DNA of 64,000 bases from CAYWMD01 sp964458575. Its GTDB lineage: Bacteria; Verrucomicrobiota; Verrucomicrobiia; Limisphaerales; JADLHS01. The stretch spans positions 1-64,000 of the forward strand of contig CAYWMD010000018.1 of the NCBI GenBank assembly GCA_964458575.1, read 5' to 3'. How positions within the stretch are numbered: the first letter of the stretch is position 1; every line of letters starts with the position of its first letter. The notes under the pieces were generated by a model that was not told the DNA's origin, made no database searches, and saw only the letters and a program-made list of their open reading frames with translations. Below, piece by piece: positions 23,269-33,374 of the stretch. The position numbers and the translations under genes were made by a program.

Positions 23269-25713
23269 TCAAGGCAACAAGGCTGAACGAAAGAACTGCC
23301 GGTTTGACTCGGCGGCGCGCGGGCAGAAATCAAACACGCCGTTGGTGGGAGAATTGGTGGACACCGGCAGCCAGTTCAAGAGGTCGGAGGATGATTCCAC
23401 CGCATAAGGATAATCATCGAATCCGGTGAATTGAACTTTCACGACGCCGTCTGTTTCCGAGATTGAGCCGACGGAATCCGGGCGCAATCGTTCAAGGAGT
23501 TGAGCGGCGACGGTTTCGTATGCTTCGTCGCTGGTCCCGCGCTGAAGCACTGTGGGGGAGGTCTGGTTGAGCCACGGCGACGCAACGCTCAGTTCCGGAA
23601 TCGCCAGCACGGATTCCAGATTGGTGAATTGTTGATAGGGCTGGTTCGCGCGGGCGATGCAAATTGCTTCCGCAAGAACTGCGGCCTGCGGCGAATCGGC
23701 GGTCATCACAACCGGCTCGCCATCGGGCGAGGAATTCGTGAGTGCCACAATGCCATCCAGCGCGGCGAGCATGATGTTGGTGTTTGCTTCGTTCACGGAA
23801 ATGAGACGGCGCGGGTCATTGGTGTTGATCAGTGAATTGATCAACGCCACCAGCGGCCAATCGCGAACCGGTTGAGTATGTTGCGCGTCAATGGCGTCGA
23901 AGTTGCCCGTCCAGTTGCGCCAGGTGGTGTCCTGAATGGCATTGGCTTTCAAATAAATCGTCTGCCAGGGCGTGCCACGATGGACTTGACTCAGCATCGG
24001 GATGCTCAGTGGCTCGGCATCCGGAAAAGACCAACGATCGGACGAAAAAACAAGTGGATCTTTGATCGCCAGATCGTAGGCATTTGGCTCGTAAGTGGGA
24101 TCGTACGCAGGATTTCCACCCCATGGACGGTAACGGTTGTTCAGATAGCCGATGTTGGTCGGAATTGGGAGTGGAAGTTTGAGCGAGACAAATTGCACAC
24201 CATTGGACCAGTCCACGTAAGCCAAGTCGGCTGTCAAACAATGCGTGAGGGGATCGTTCGCCTGCCAAGCAAGGTACTGTTTATAGCGGGCGATGGGAAT
24301 AAAGGGGACTTGAGCCACTAAATTTGTATTACCAGGTAGGCCCAAGTAGAAAAGTCGAAATGCCTCGATTAACGACTGAACTGTACTGCCGATGGGTCCA
24401 CCGAAGGTGCCATAGTCCTGCCACTCAGTTGCAGGAGGATTATTGCCATAACTCCCGATGGAAGCTAACAACTGGTTCGTGATGCCTTGATACGGCAGGG
24501 CAATGGTCGGCGACCGGTTGGTAATCCACATGCGCCGATTCCAACGGCTGAGGTTCGGGTCGTCGTTAGGGGCATCGTAACCGCCAGTGCGAATTTCCTC
24601 CGAAAGGTCGCGCTGGCCATCCATGCCATCCAACTGCACGTAATCAATAATTCGACCGCTGACCGAATCGCGAATGATGGCACGCACACGGTTGGTCGAA
24701 CTGAAACCCCAACGTGGATAAGGAAAGCCCTGGCCGTCTTCAAACGGCAGGTTTGGACTCTGACTGAATGTTTTGGTTGCCATCAGGTAAGTGGACTGCG
24801 GCAGGAACGCCACGTTGGTCAGGAGCGGAATGAAGAATGAATTGGTTCTGCTGAGTTCGTACCCCGACCAACTGATTGCCGGAATTGCGAATATCCTCGC
24901 GGCTGCCATGGGGGTGTGTAACTCATACGGGGCCATTCCATCGTCGTTGGTCAGGACCATGGTCATGTCCAGTTGGACCGCGATCTCCAGGTCGCGAGGG
25001 AAGTCGTTGGTGTAAGAGTTCCACAATTCGATGCCGAGCACGTTGGTCAGGCTCAGGATGTATTTCATCCGCAGGGTGCCGTTCATCCCTCTCTGCGCAG
25101 TGCTCGTGCGCTCGATTTCCAGTTGGCGCGCCAGCTGGAACGTGGACGACATGGCAAACTCGTTGAAATTCGGGAAACCCTTCTTCGTGCCAATAATCCA
25201 AGGCACGCCGTACACATTCACCGCACTGTCGGCGCCGTCCAGCAATGAACTCAAATCCGCCGGGTTGGATAAGTTCAGCGGCAGCGCAAACACAGGATCA
25301 GACCAACCGCTCGTGGCGTTAACTTCCTGATAACCGCTGATGAAGACTTCGTTGCCCTGCCGCCGGAAAATCGGGCGAAAGACACTGGGCAAATAGGGCG
25401 GGCTGAGATTATAACGGTTCGTTGTGGCGTCGTGGAGGTTCGCTGTGACTTGCAACAAGCGATGAACGGCAGGCGTGTATTGATTGGTCGGGTGAACTTG
25501 AATGTGCGTAAGTTCCAAATTCAGCTCGGTCTGGAGCAGACGCGCAGCGAGGTTGGTGAAAAAGCCGAGCGGAGACTCTGTGTTCAAGCCCGATCCCGCC
25601 TGCGCCATTGCAGCAGGCAACGTGAGCCATGCCACGACCGTCCACACCCAGCGCATCCGGTTGGACCGTTCCCGCCGACGCGAAACCGCTTCTACCCGCC
25701 CTTCAGTTTTCAC
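23269..25713 (-). CDS. Large exported protein, unknown family
   Basis: 814 residues. The hydrophobic signal is at about 20-40 (MRWVWTVVAWLTLPAAMAQA), so the true start may be the Met at 25656. The rest is rich in Asn, Thr, Pro and aromatic residues, with no domain I recognise. Late in the protein (about 690-770) is a helical region with GTSDEAYETVAAQLLERLRP, a pattern that recalls pilus-assembly/type II minor-pseudopilin helical modules. The last about 50 residues (YAVESSSDLLNWLPVSTNSP...FFRSALLP) are like the short C-terminal beta module common on Verrucomicrobial exported proteins. It converges on the dehydrogenase fusion with a gap of 16 bases. Confidence 0.7.
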   Translation of the reverse strand: MKTEGRVEAVSRRRERSNRMRWVWTVVAWLTLPAAMAQAGSGLNTESPLGFFTNLAARLLQTELNLELTHIQVHPTNQYTPAVHRLLQVTANLHDATTNRYNLSPPYLPSVFRPIFRRQGNEVFISGYQEVNATSGWSDPVFALPLNLSNPADLSSLLDGADSAVNVYGVPWIIGTKKGFPNFNEFAMSSTFQLARQLEIERTSTAQRGMNGTLRMKYILSLTNVLGIELWNSYTNDFPRDLEIAVQLDMTMVLTNDDGMAPYELHTPMAAARIFAIPAISWSGYELSRTNSFFIPLLTNVAFLPQSTYLMATKTFSQSPNLPFEDGQGFPYPRWGFSSTNRVRAIIRDSVSGRIIDYVQLDGMDGQRDLSEEIRTGGYDAPNDDPNLSRWNRRMWITNRSPTIALPYQGITNQLLASIGSYGNNPPATEWQDYGTFGGPIGSTVQSLIEAFRLFYLGLPGNTNLVAQVPFIPIARYKQYLAWQANDPLTHCLTADLAYVDWSNGVQFVSLKLPLPIPTNIGYLNNRYRPWGGNPAYDPTYEPNAYDLAIKDPLVFSSDRWSFPDAEPLSIPMLSQVHRGTPWQTIYLKANAIQDTTWRNWTGNFDAIDAQHTQPVRDWPLVALINSLINTNDPRRLISVNEANTNIMLAALDGIVALTNSSPDGEPVVMTADSPQAAVLAEAICIARANQPYQQFTNLESVLAIPELSVASPWLNQTSPTVLQRGTSDEAYETVAAQLLERLRPDSVGSISETDGVVKVQFTGFDDYPYAVESSSDLLNWLPVSTNSPTNGVFDFCPRAAESNRQFFRSALLP

Positions 25714-25784
25714 ACCAGTTGAGTGTAATCAACGTCGGGCGGTTTGTCATTCAAATACACCGCGCTCTGCCCGCCGCGGCACTT

Positions 25785-27797
25785 CTACTTCACGCCCAGC
25801 CGGGGGGCGGATTCCTTCATGTCCTTCGACATCGCCTGCAGGGTTTCAACGGCTGAGTCGGTGAAGCCGCGGCGGGAAGAGCCGGCCATGACTGCGTTCT
25901 CCCACGCTCGCAAGGCCGTCCGCGCCTGTTCAAGCGAGCTTTCGTATTTGGCAAATTGTTCGCGAGCGGCGGCGAGCTTGTCCGGCGCGATGCCCTTCTT
26001 GGTCACGAGCTGTTTCAATTCCCACAGCGCTTTGAGCGAATCCGCATAACCTTGAATGACGAGGCTTTCCTGGATGAATTCCTCCGCGCCGATTTCGCGG
26101 GCGAGTTTCACGCCGCGTTTGGCAGCCACGGTGTTGGCATTCAACTCCGCGGGCGTCTGGATGTCGCCCCACGGCGAACCGTAGATGCCCCATTTGAAGT
26201 CGCCGAGCGCGGGCAGTTCCGCCTTTTCCAGCAAAGGCGCAACGCCGCTGATGGCTTTGCGCAACTCGCCGGCCGGCCATTCCGAACCGTAAATCGCCCA
26301 ACTGACCGGCCCGACCAGTTCGGTCCATTCGGCGAATTTCTCCGGGTCGCGGATTTTTTCGCGCACCGCCCACGAGCGGGCGAACGCCTGCGGCGTGCGA
26401 CCGGTGGGATTCCAGAGCCACTCCATCGCCGCCTCGATGTTGAAACGGCCCATGACCGTGCGCGGCGTGGCGTAGCCGATCATGCCTTGCAGGCCCTTGC
26501 TCGTGAACTCGGTCATCCGGGCGTGAATGAATTGCGGGCTGGTGAACGGTTGCGCCCAACCGATCCGCGCCACAAGATTCGGGCACACGCCGACCCAATG
26601 GCCGGACTGCGCCGTCTTGAAGACCGGTCCATGGATCATGCCGGCCTTCCGGGTCGTGTAGGTGAGCAGGCTGTCGTAATACCAGATGCCTACTTCGCGC
26701 GGAATTTCGGCGAACAACGCCGCGTTGTCCTTGCGCGTGGCTTCGCTGGTCAACACCCGCAAGCCCAGACCGGGTTTGCGTTTCTGGGCTTCCTGCCACG
26801 CCGCGATGACCGTGCGCGCTTCGGCCAGAACCCAGTTCGTCTTGCTGCATTTTTCACACTTGCAGCCGCCCTTGTCGTTGAGGTTTTCGGTGAACCAGAC
26901 ATCCACGCGCTCGACGGTGGGCTGGCTGCCCAATTCCGTGATCCAATCCGTCAGCACGCCGACGAATTCCGGCTGGGAATAGCAAATCGCGCCGGGCTTG
27001 CCACCGTCTTTGCCGCGCAGGTTGGGATAGGCCGCAAACAAGCCGGTGTTGTCGAGCTGCTCCAGGTGCAAAACCACCGGGGCATGTTCGATGCCCATGC
27101 GCGGGCCGAGCCTCAACAATTGTTCCGTGCCGGATTTGACCCTGGCATGACCGCGCTTTGTCTCCGGGTCAACCCACATCCGGGAAATGTTTTCCTGATA
27201 ATTCATCTTCCGCTCCGCCAGCCACGGCAGCCAGTCGAAGGAATCACTGCCCCACAAACCGCGCGTTTCCATTTCCGGCCAGTCCGTGACGGTGACGAGC
27301 GGCATTTCCAGCGCGTCCCCCGTCGCGCGCGCGCGGAACAACTGTTGCAGCGTCTTGCTGGCGTAATACAACCCACGATCGGACAGCGCCACGAGCCGCA
27401 AGCCGTTTCCATCTGTTTCCGGTGTGATGCGATAGGCTTGGGTGGAATTCTTCACCGCTTTCAAGGTTTCCGCTGCGGCACCACCGAGTTGGAATGTGAT
27501 TTTGAACTTCGTCGGCTTTGTCCCGGTCGCTGAAGTTTGCAGAAGCTGCGTCAGTTCACGCAGGGCTTGTTCGACGACCTTGGTCGTCCCGCCTGGCAGG
27601 CCGACCAAGGCAATCTCGCCCCGCTTGCATGCAAGCTTGGCCGGGATGTTGATCTCCCGCGGCAGCGGGGTCAGGTGTTGCAGCCACTTGGCCGCTTCGG
27701 CTTGGGAAACTACGTCCGCGGCGGGCGTCCTGACAGCGATCAGCAGTCCGAGCGACAGAATAAAACGAAGCCAGGTCCGACGTTTGATCGCACTCAT
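25785..27797 (-). CDS. Glycosidase-like exported protein (GH20-type N-terminal domain), paralogue 2
   Basis: 670 residues with signal peptide (to about residue 27). Residues about 40-165 resemble the alpha/beta N-terminal domain of beta-hexosaminidases and alpha-glucuronidases (FQLGGAAAETLKAVKNSTQA, LYYASKTLQQLF). A TIM-barrel-like region follows (about 175-500) with WPEMETRGLWG, VDVWFTENLNDKGG and a C-x-C-x2-C cluster, CKCEKC. A helical C-terminal part ends the protein. Catalytic residues cannot be assigned with confidence. It lies 16 bases after its paralogue (27814-29823), with which it aligns along the full length at about two thirds identity by eye. Confidence 0.75.
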   Translation of the reverse strand: MSAIKRRTWLRFILSLGLLIAVRTPAADVVSQAEAAKWLQHLTPLPREINIPAKLACKRGEIALVGLPGGTTKVVEQALRELTQLLQTSATGTKPTKFKITFQLGGAAAETLKAVKNSTQAYRITPETDGNGLRLVALSDRGLYYASKTLQQLFRARATGDALEMPLVTVTDWPEMETRGLWGSDSFDWLPWLAERKMNYQENISRMWVDPETKRGHARVKSGTEQLLRLGPRMGIEHAPVVLHLEQLDNTGLFAAYPNLRGKDGGKPGAICYSQPEFVGVLTDWITELGSQPTVERVDVWFTENLNDKGGCKCEKCSKTNWVLAEARTVIAAWQEAQKRKPGLGLRVLTSEATRKDNAALFAEIPREVGIWYYDSLLTYTTRKAGMIHGPVFKTAQSGHWVGVCPNLVARIGWAQPFTSPQFIHARMTEFTSKGLQGMIGYATPRTVMGRFNIEAAMEWLWNPTGRTPQAFARSWAVREKIRDPEKFAEWTELVGPVSWAIYGSEWPAGELRKAISGVAPLLEKAELPALGDFKWGIYGSPWGDIQTPAELNANTVAAKRGVKLAREIGAEEFIQESLVIQGYADSLKALWELKQLVTKKGIAPDKLAAAREQFAKYESSLEQARTALRAWENAVMAGSSRRGFTDSAVETLQAMSKDMKESAPRLGVK

Positions 27798-27813
27798 GAT
27801 TTTGCTGAAACTC

Positions 27814-29823
27814 TCATTTCACTCCCAGCGTTGTGGCAGTTTCTTTCATCTGCTGCGACATTTTGTCCAGGATTTCGAGCGTTCGACTCACGTGACCACC
27901 CCGCGAGTATCCGGACGAAACCGCCCGATTCCAGTCGAGCAATGCAGTTCGTGATTGCGCCAAGGCCCGTTGGTACTTGTCAAACAGTGCCTTCGCCGCG
28001 CCGCGTTTTTCCGGCGCAACGCCATCTTTCGTGACGATCTGCTTCAATTCCCACAAGGCGCACAATGAATCCGCATAACCCTGGATGACGAGGCTTTCCT
28101 GAATGAACTCCGGCAGGCCAATTTCACGGGCCAGTTTTACGCCGCGTTCGGCGGCGGATGCGGCGGCCTTGAGTTCCTCAGGCCTTTTGAACTCACCCCA
28201 CGGCGAGCCGAACTTCTCGGATTTGAAAATACCCAGTTCCGGCAGGTTCGCCTTGGCGAGCAACTGCGCGACGGAGGGCTGTGCCGTGCGCTTTTCAGCC
28301 GATGGCCATTCGGAGCCATAAATCGCCCATTCGACCGGGCTCATCGTCTCGTGCCATTCGGCGAATTTTTCCGGGCTGCGGAGTTTTTCGCGCACGGCCC
28401 ACGTCAGGGCAAACTCGCGCGGCGTGCGCCCGTTCGGATTCCACAACCATTCCGATGCCGCTTCAACGTGGAAGCGGTTCATCAAGGTACGCGGCACCGC
28501 GTAGCCGATCATCCCGCTCAATCCCTTGCTTGTAAATTCGTTCATGCGGTAGTGGATGAAATCCGCGCTGGTAAACGGTTGGGTCACGCCTACGTGCGCC
28601 ACGAGCGCCGGGCAAACGCCCACCCATCTTCCCGATTGCGCCTCCTGCAGCACGGGGCCGTCAATCATGGGAATCCTGCGCGCCGTGTACGTCAGCAGGC
28701 TGTGATAATACCAGATGCCGACTTCGCGCGGGATTTGGGCAAACACGGCGGGGTTGTCATCGTAGGTCGCCTCGCTGGTCAACATGCGAAGTTTCAAGCC
28801 GGGTTTCCGCTTCTGCGCTTCCCGCCACGCGGCGACGACCGTGCGCGCTTCTTCCACGGCCCAGTTCTTGCCCTTGCATTTGTCGCATTTGCAGCCGCCC
28901 TTGCCGCTCAAATTCTCCGTCATCCACACGTCCACGCGCTCCACGTTTTTCTGGCTGCCCAGATCCGCAATCCAATCCGCCAGCAGGCCGACGACCCCGG
29001 GCTGCGAGTAACAAATGACGCCCGGCTTGCCGCCGTCTTTCCCGCGGAATTCGGGATACACGTCGAAAATGCCCTTGCCTTCCAGAATCTCCAGATGCAA
29101 CAGAACCGGCGCGTGTTCGATGCCCATGCGCGGACCGAGTGTCAGCAATTGTTCCGTGCCGGGCTTCACCGCCGCGCGACCACGTTTCGTTTTCCGGTCC
29201 ACGGTCATCCAGGAAATATTCTCCTCGTAGTTGAGCTTCCTATCGGCCATCCATGCCAACTGGCGGGACGAATCGCCGCCCCACAGCCCGCGGGTCTCCA
29301 TCTCGGGCCAATCCTTGGCGGTCGCCAGCGGCATCTCAACGTTTTGCGCCGTGATGCGGGCGCGGAGCAACTGTTGCAGCGTCTTGCCGGCGTAATACAA
29401 TCCGCGGTCGCCCAGCGCGATCAGCCGCAAGCCACGTCCGTCAGTCGCGGGCTCGATGCGGTAAGCCTGGTCGGAATTCTTCAAAGTCTTCAACGACTCG
29501 GCATCGGGACCGCCAAGCTGGAAAGTAATCCTGAACGCCGCCTTTTCCGGGGAAGCTGCCGAAGTCGCCAGCACCTGTCTCATTTCGAGCACCGCCTGGT
29601 CAATGACCTTGCTCGCCTTGGTATCACCGACCACGGCGATCTCGGCGGGTTTGAGCGTGAGCTTGGCCGGAATACCGATCTCGCGTGGCAGCGGCGTCAC
29701 GTGTTGCAGCCACCTGGCCGCATCGTTCTTGGAAATGGCGTCCTCAGCCGGTGCGATGGCTGTGGTCAACAAGCCGATAAGGGAAATGAGAGTGAACAAG
29801 GTCAAACGATTGCTTGCGATCAT
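27814..29823 (-). CDS. Glycosidase-like exported protein (GH20-type N-terminal domain), paralogue 1
   Basis: 669 residues with signal peptide (to about residue 26). Same architecture as its downstream neighbour: hexosaminidase-like N-terminal domain (FQLGGPDAESLKTLKNSDQA), barrel-like middle with WPEMETRGLWGGD, VDVWMTENLSGKGG and the cluster CKCDKC, and a helical C-terminal region with EFIQESLVIQGYADSL shared almost unchanged. The two genes are a tandem duplication and probably one transcript, this gene first. Likely to act on a polysaccharide outside the cytoplasm; substrate unknown. Bases 29824-29989 upstream show nothing specific. Confidence 0.75.
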   Translation of the reverse strand: MIASNRLTLFTLISLIGLLTTAIAPAEDAISKNDAARWLQHVTPLPREIGIPAKLTLKPAEIAVVGDTKASKVIDQAVLEMRQVLATSAASPEKAAFRITFQLGGPDAESLKTLKNSDQAYRIEPATDGRGLRLIALGDRGLYYAGKTLQQLLRARITAQNVEMPLATAKDWPEMETRGLWGGDSSRQLAWMADRKLNYEENISWMTVDRKTKRGRAAVKPGTEQLLTLGPRMGIEHAPVLLHLEILEGKGIFDVYPEFRGKDGGKPGVICYSQPGVVGLLADWIADLGSQKNVERVDVWMTENLSGKGGCKCDKCKGKNWAVEEARTVVAAWREAQKRKPGLKLRMLTSEATYDDNPAVFAQIPREVGIWYYHSLLTYTARRIPMIDGPVLQEAQSGRWVGVCPALVAHVGVTQPFTSADFIHYRMNEFTSKGLSGMIGYAVPRTLMNRFHVEAASEWLWNPNGRTPREFALTWAVREKLRSPEKFAEWHETMSPVEWAIYGSEWPSAEKRTAQPSVAQLLAKANLPELGIFKSEKFGSPWGEFKRPEELKAAASAAERGVKLAREIGLPEFIQESLVIQGYADSLCALWELKQIVTKDGVAPEKRGAAKALFDKYQRALAQSRTALLDWNRAVSSGYSRGGHVSRTLEILDKMSQQMKETATTLGVK

Positions 29824-29989
29824 AACTGATCCTGGTGACTGCGGTTACTGGCGGCTTTCGCGGAATTCTGCGATTCGATAACCCGCGAACGGCGGGCGAC
29901 GAGGTCGCAGTAACAGACGCGAGCAGCCTCCAACATATTCGAGCAACGGACCGCGCAATTTCGGCTAAGAACCACTCCGGCTTTGGACG

Positions 29990-31738
29990 TTACTTCCTTT
30001 CCAACACACGCACAGTGATGCTGTCGGGCGCTTCGGCTCGGTGAATTTCCACTACGTTGTGTTTGAAACGGAAGCGAGCCACGTCCGGTGGGCCGAGGAA
30101 CGGCGCGAGCTGCTTCGCGATCTGCGGGTCTTTGAAATCGTCAACGACCAACCAGTCGCCGGGGAGATCGGCCACTGCGTGTTGCGCGTAAAGCCGGCGG
30201 GTGATGACACAGGTGGCGCCATTGGCAACGCGGTCCCGGATGGCTTGAAACGTCGGAGCGGAAAGCGCGTGGCCACAGACAATGAGGCAATCCACGTTCG
30301 CCAGCCGGCTGGCCGTCACGTTGTGATCGAAGACAGCTACACTGTCTATCGGCACAAAGAAATCTCCGAGGCCCTTGGGATATACAGATGTGTTGGCTAC
30401 TGAAATTGCTCCCGGACGGGCGCTGCCGTGCGTAAGGACGGGCCACACGTAAAGCCATTCCGACGCCGCCATGTCCAGGGGCATCTCTCGATTGCCCAGC
30501 AGCCGGTTTCGGGAAGCGACGTTGTCGTTGGGTTGCCCCCAGCCTCCGTCCGGCAGGCGGATGATCGCTACGCGTGGGTCATAATCCTGCCAGCGAATCG
30601 TTCGGGGATGCTTCGGAACGTAATCGCGATAGATTTCGCGTACGACTTGTCCGTGCGGCGTGATTTCGAAATGCTCCGGGTCGGTCCACGTGATCAGCGA
30701 ACCGGTCGGGGCAGCCAGCGGATGGCGCGGTTGCCATTTGTGAAAATCCAAGTTCTCGACGTAGATGGTTTCCGCCCCGAGCCAATAAGCCATCAGCAGG
30801 GAAGACCGCAGTGCTTCCGGCGAGTGGCCGGGATAGCTGTTCATGTTCCAGAGGTCGGGCGAAGCCCAAAAGGCCGTGCCGGCGTCCTCGTATTGGATGG
30901 CCGCGCCCAAGGCGATGGACATCACGACGGAGCTGAGATTTTCCTTGAGCAGTTTCGGCGTGATGGTCCAACCGGCGCGGGCGAAGATGTGAAATAAATC
31001 CGGCCACACCTGTTCGGTCTGCAAGCGAACACGATTCTGATAATGCTCCGTCCGAATGCGCTTCGCCTCGGCGACCAAGCGGTCGTAGGCTGTGGTCAAC
31101 GGCAGGCCGTGCGTGCTGACGAGGAACGGTTTGTCGAAAGTATTCGACGGCGAGTTGGCGAATTTGTTGTTGGAAAGGAGCATGTGCTCGCACTCGTCGT
31201 AAGTGATTGCCACCAACGCTGGGGGCGCAGGGCGGGCGGGCGGCAGCACGGCGGAGAGCCAGTCCATGCGCAGGTCCCACCGATGAATGTCGCCGGGATG
31301 TTCCAACTCGTTCACACCCGGCGTGATTTCGATTCGCGGTGCCCAGTTTCCGAGTTCCACATTCAGGCTGTATTCGAGGTGGTGATCGCGCATCGCCCGG
31401 TCAATCGTTTCGAGCTTTTGGCGCGTCAATGCGGAGTTGTTCGCGCCGGCGTTCATCACCGGCGGGAAATGCGTGCTGACAAAACCAACACCCAGTTCCT
31501 TCAGCGCTCGAAACCATGCCTCGCTCTCCCAGGGGTCGCGCTTCCCAATTTGCTTGTGATAGGAAGTGGAGCCGGCGGTATCCACGCCGCGGAGAACGGG
31601 AACGGTGTTGGTGCTTGCGGCGCAGGTCAGATGACAGCAAAGGAACGGCAGGACCAATGAAAGGGCCGTTCGAATACTACGACCCGGTGCGCGGCTCAGC
31701 GCATTATTGCAGGCAGGGCCATGTTCATTTTCTTCCAT
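29990..31738 (-). CDS. Exported protein with probable TIM-barrel and GATase-like regions
   Basis: 582 residues. An N-terminal signal (about 22-42, LSLVLPFLCCHLTCA) follows a charged lead. Residues about 50-400 contain barrel-like segments (WFRALKELGVGFVSTHFPP, YWLGAETIYVENLDFHKW) seen in glycoside-hydrolase-like proteins. Residues about 420-570 (VAVFDHNVTA, VDCLIVCGHALS, IRDRVANGATCVITRR) look like the class-I glutamine-amidotransferase-like domain found at the end of several beta-galactosidase-like families. The family is not named with certainty. Divergent from the gene at 31848 with 109 bp between. Confidence 0.65.
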   Translation of the reverse strand: MEENEHGPACNNALSRAPGRSIRTALSLVLPFLCCHLTCAASTNTVPVLRGVDTAGSTSYHKQIGKRDPWESEAWFRALKELGVGFVSTHFPPVMNAGANNSALTRQKLETIDRAMRDHHLEYSLNVELGNWAPRIEITPGVNELEHPGDIHRWDLRMDWLSAVLPPARPAPPALVAITYDECEHMLLSNNKFANSPSNTFDKPFLVSTHGLPLTTAYDRLVAEAKRIRTEHYQNRVRLQTEQVWPDLFHIFARAGWTITPKLLKENLSSVVMSIALGAAIQYEDAGTAFWASPDLWNMNSYPGHSPEALRSSLLMAYWLGAETIYVENLDFHKWQPRHPLAAPTGSLITWTDPEHFEITPHGQVVREIYRDYVPKHPRTIRWQDYDPRVAIIRLPDGGWGQPNDNVASRNRLLGNREMPLDMAASEWLYVWPVLTHGSARPGAISVANTSVYPKGLGDFFVPIDSVAVFDHNVTASRLANVDCLIVCGHALSAPTFQAIRDRVANGATCVITRRLYAQHAVADLPGDWLVVDDFKDPQIAKQLAPFLGPPDVARFRFKHNVVEIHRAEAPDSITVRVLERK

Positions 31739-31847
31739 GCGTGAACATCCTTGGCCAACGAAGTTGCGCGTGCAATCTATCTCGACGGAAAATGAATGTG
31801 CGAAGAACGGCGAATGTCGTTACACTCGCTTTGTCAGGTCATCAATT

Positions 31848-33227
31848 ATGAAGCCGTTGTTCGCCGCTTTTCTTGTCAGTTTTGGAATGCTCGCCCGCGC
31901 CGCTGGCCTCGTGCCCGTCGTGGAAATCGAAGAGGACGTTTACTCCTTCACCAACGCTAACAACGGCGCCGGGCCGATGTGGTGCTCCGGTTCGACGAGC
32001 CTGGTACGCGTGGGCAAACGGGTATTCGCCAGCGGGCTGGAGACCGTGCCGGATGCCAAGCCATACAACAACTGCCGCTGGATGTTGTTTGAGCGGCGGG
32101 CCAAAGGATGGGAGCGCGTCTGGCTCGATGAAAATGGCCGCACGCGCGAGCCGTCGCCACTCGCCGCGTTTTCCAATGGCCGGGTGTTCGTTTCGGCCAA
32201 CCCCACGCTGGGGCAGGTCGTCGTCAGTGGCAGCAATCCGGCCAAGCCCGTCGTGTTCGAGTTCAAAGCGAGCCAGGCAGAACATGCACCGAAGGAACTG
32301 ATTCCCCCATGGCAGGGTGCGCCGAAGTTCAACGAACATTCCTATCGCAGTTTCGCGGCGGATGGTCCGGCAAAGGAATTGGTTCTGTTTCAAAACGTCG
32401 GCTACACCCATGCGGAATGGACTTTCCTCGATCGCCACGGCAAATGGAGCGCCCAAGGCCAGCTCAAATGGCCTTGGGGCGCGGAATACGACGAACCCAA
32501 ACCCGTCCGCGTCTGCTATCCCGACGTCGCCATCGTGAACCGCGCCGTCCATTTCTGCGGCGTGAGCGACGTCACCGAGCCCTACAAGGCCTGGCAGGAA
32601 TTCAAACACAAGCTCACCGGACAATACTGGGATTACGACTTCCGCCGTTTGTTTTACACTTGGACGCCGGACATCACGAAGCAGCCCTTCGCCGAATGGG
32701 TCGAAATCGCCAGCCGCGACAAGACCTGCGGTTGGATCATGCCGGGCGATTTGTATGTCGCGCGCGACGGCAATGTTCATGTGACATGGATGGAACGCGC
32801 CATTGACGAGCGGCTGCGCGAAAAATTCTTCCCCGATGCCCGGCAGACGAACTCGCTTCGTTACGCGGTCATTCGAGAAGGGAAGGTGGTTTTGCGCCGC
32901 ACGATCGAGGAATCCATCGAGGACAAACCAGGCATCTCCGGAGCGTGGCCGCGGCTGCAATCCACACCCGACGACCGTCTCTTTGTGTTTTACTATGCCG
33001 GCGGCGTTGGTGCTGACGGAAAATCCGTTTCAGAAAATCGCGTTCGCGAAATCCGGCCCGAGGGCCAACTGGGACCGGCGGTGCGTGTCCCCATGCGGGT
33101 TCCGTTTCAAAGCTATTTCACAACAACGGTTCGCGGTGGATCACCCCCGTCGCGGACGGTGGAGCTGCTTGGAAATCAGGAAGGCCGGGGGAACACCCTC
33201 AGTTACGCGCGTGTGCGGCTCTATTGA
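31848..33227 (+). CDS. Exported protein, probable beta-propeller (sialidase/BNR-like)
   Basis: 459 residues from ATG 31848, chosen because it begins the signal peptide MKPLFAAFLVSFGMLARAA; frames further upstream are without signal. The body has repeated beta-strand units with polar turns (SLVRVGKRVFASGLETVPDA, LYVARDGNVHVTWMERAIDE, RLQSTPDDRLFVFYYAGGVG), like BNR/sialidase-type propellers. No catalytic triad can be assigned. It could bind or cleave a glycan. It is followed by a convergent sulfatase gene; 33228-33374 shows nothing specific. Confidence 0.65.
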   Translation: MKPLFAAFLVSFGMLARAAGLVPVVEIEEDVYSFTNANNGAGPMWCSGSTSLVRVGKRVFASGLETVPDAKPYNNCRWMLFERRAKGWERVWLDENGRTREPSPLAAFSNGRVFVSANPTLGQVVVSGSNPAKPVVFEFKASQAEHAPKELIPPWQGAPKFNEHSYRSFAADGPAKELVLFQNVGYTHAEWTFLDRHGKWSAQGQLKWPWGAEYDEPKPVRVCYPDVAIVNRAVHFCGVSDVTEPYKAWQEFKHKLTGQYWDYDFRRLFYTWTPDITKQPFAEWVEIASRDKTCGWIMPGDLYVARDGNVHVTWMERAIDERLREKFFPDARQTNSLRYAVIREGKVVLRRTIEESIEDKPGISGAWPRLQSTPDDRLFVFYYAGGVGADGKSVSENRVREIRPEGQLGPAVRVPMRVPFQSYFTTTVRGGSPPSRTVELLGNQEGRGNTLSYARVRLY

Positions 33228-33374
33228 CTGCGGCTTGCGACCGACGAAATTCAAGCTCACGGAGCTTCAGACAACTCCCCGCCTTTCTTCTCCGTGATAT
33301 TGGATTTTGTCAGGTGTGTGCAGAAGATCTACTGCACTAATTCAGGATGATTGCGGGATGGCTGAGGATTGATT

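Noticed and set aside
25956..29829. Long plus-strand frames (up to 525 codons) opposite the tandem glycosidase-like genes
   Set aside because: Arg-, Ala- and His-rich translation with no motif, antisense to well-supported genes.
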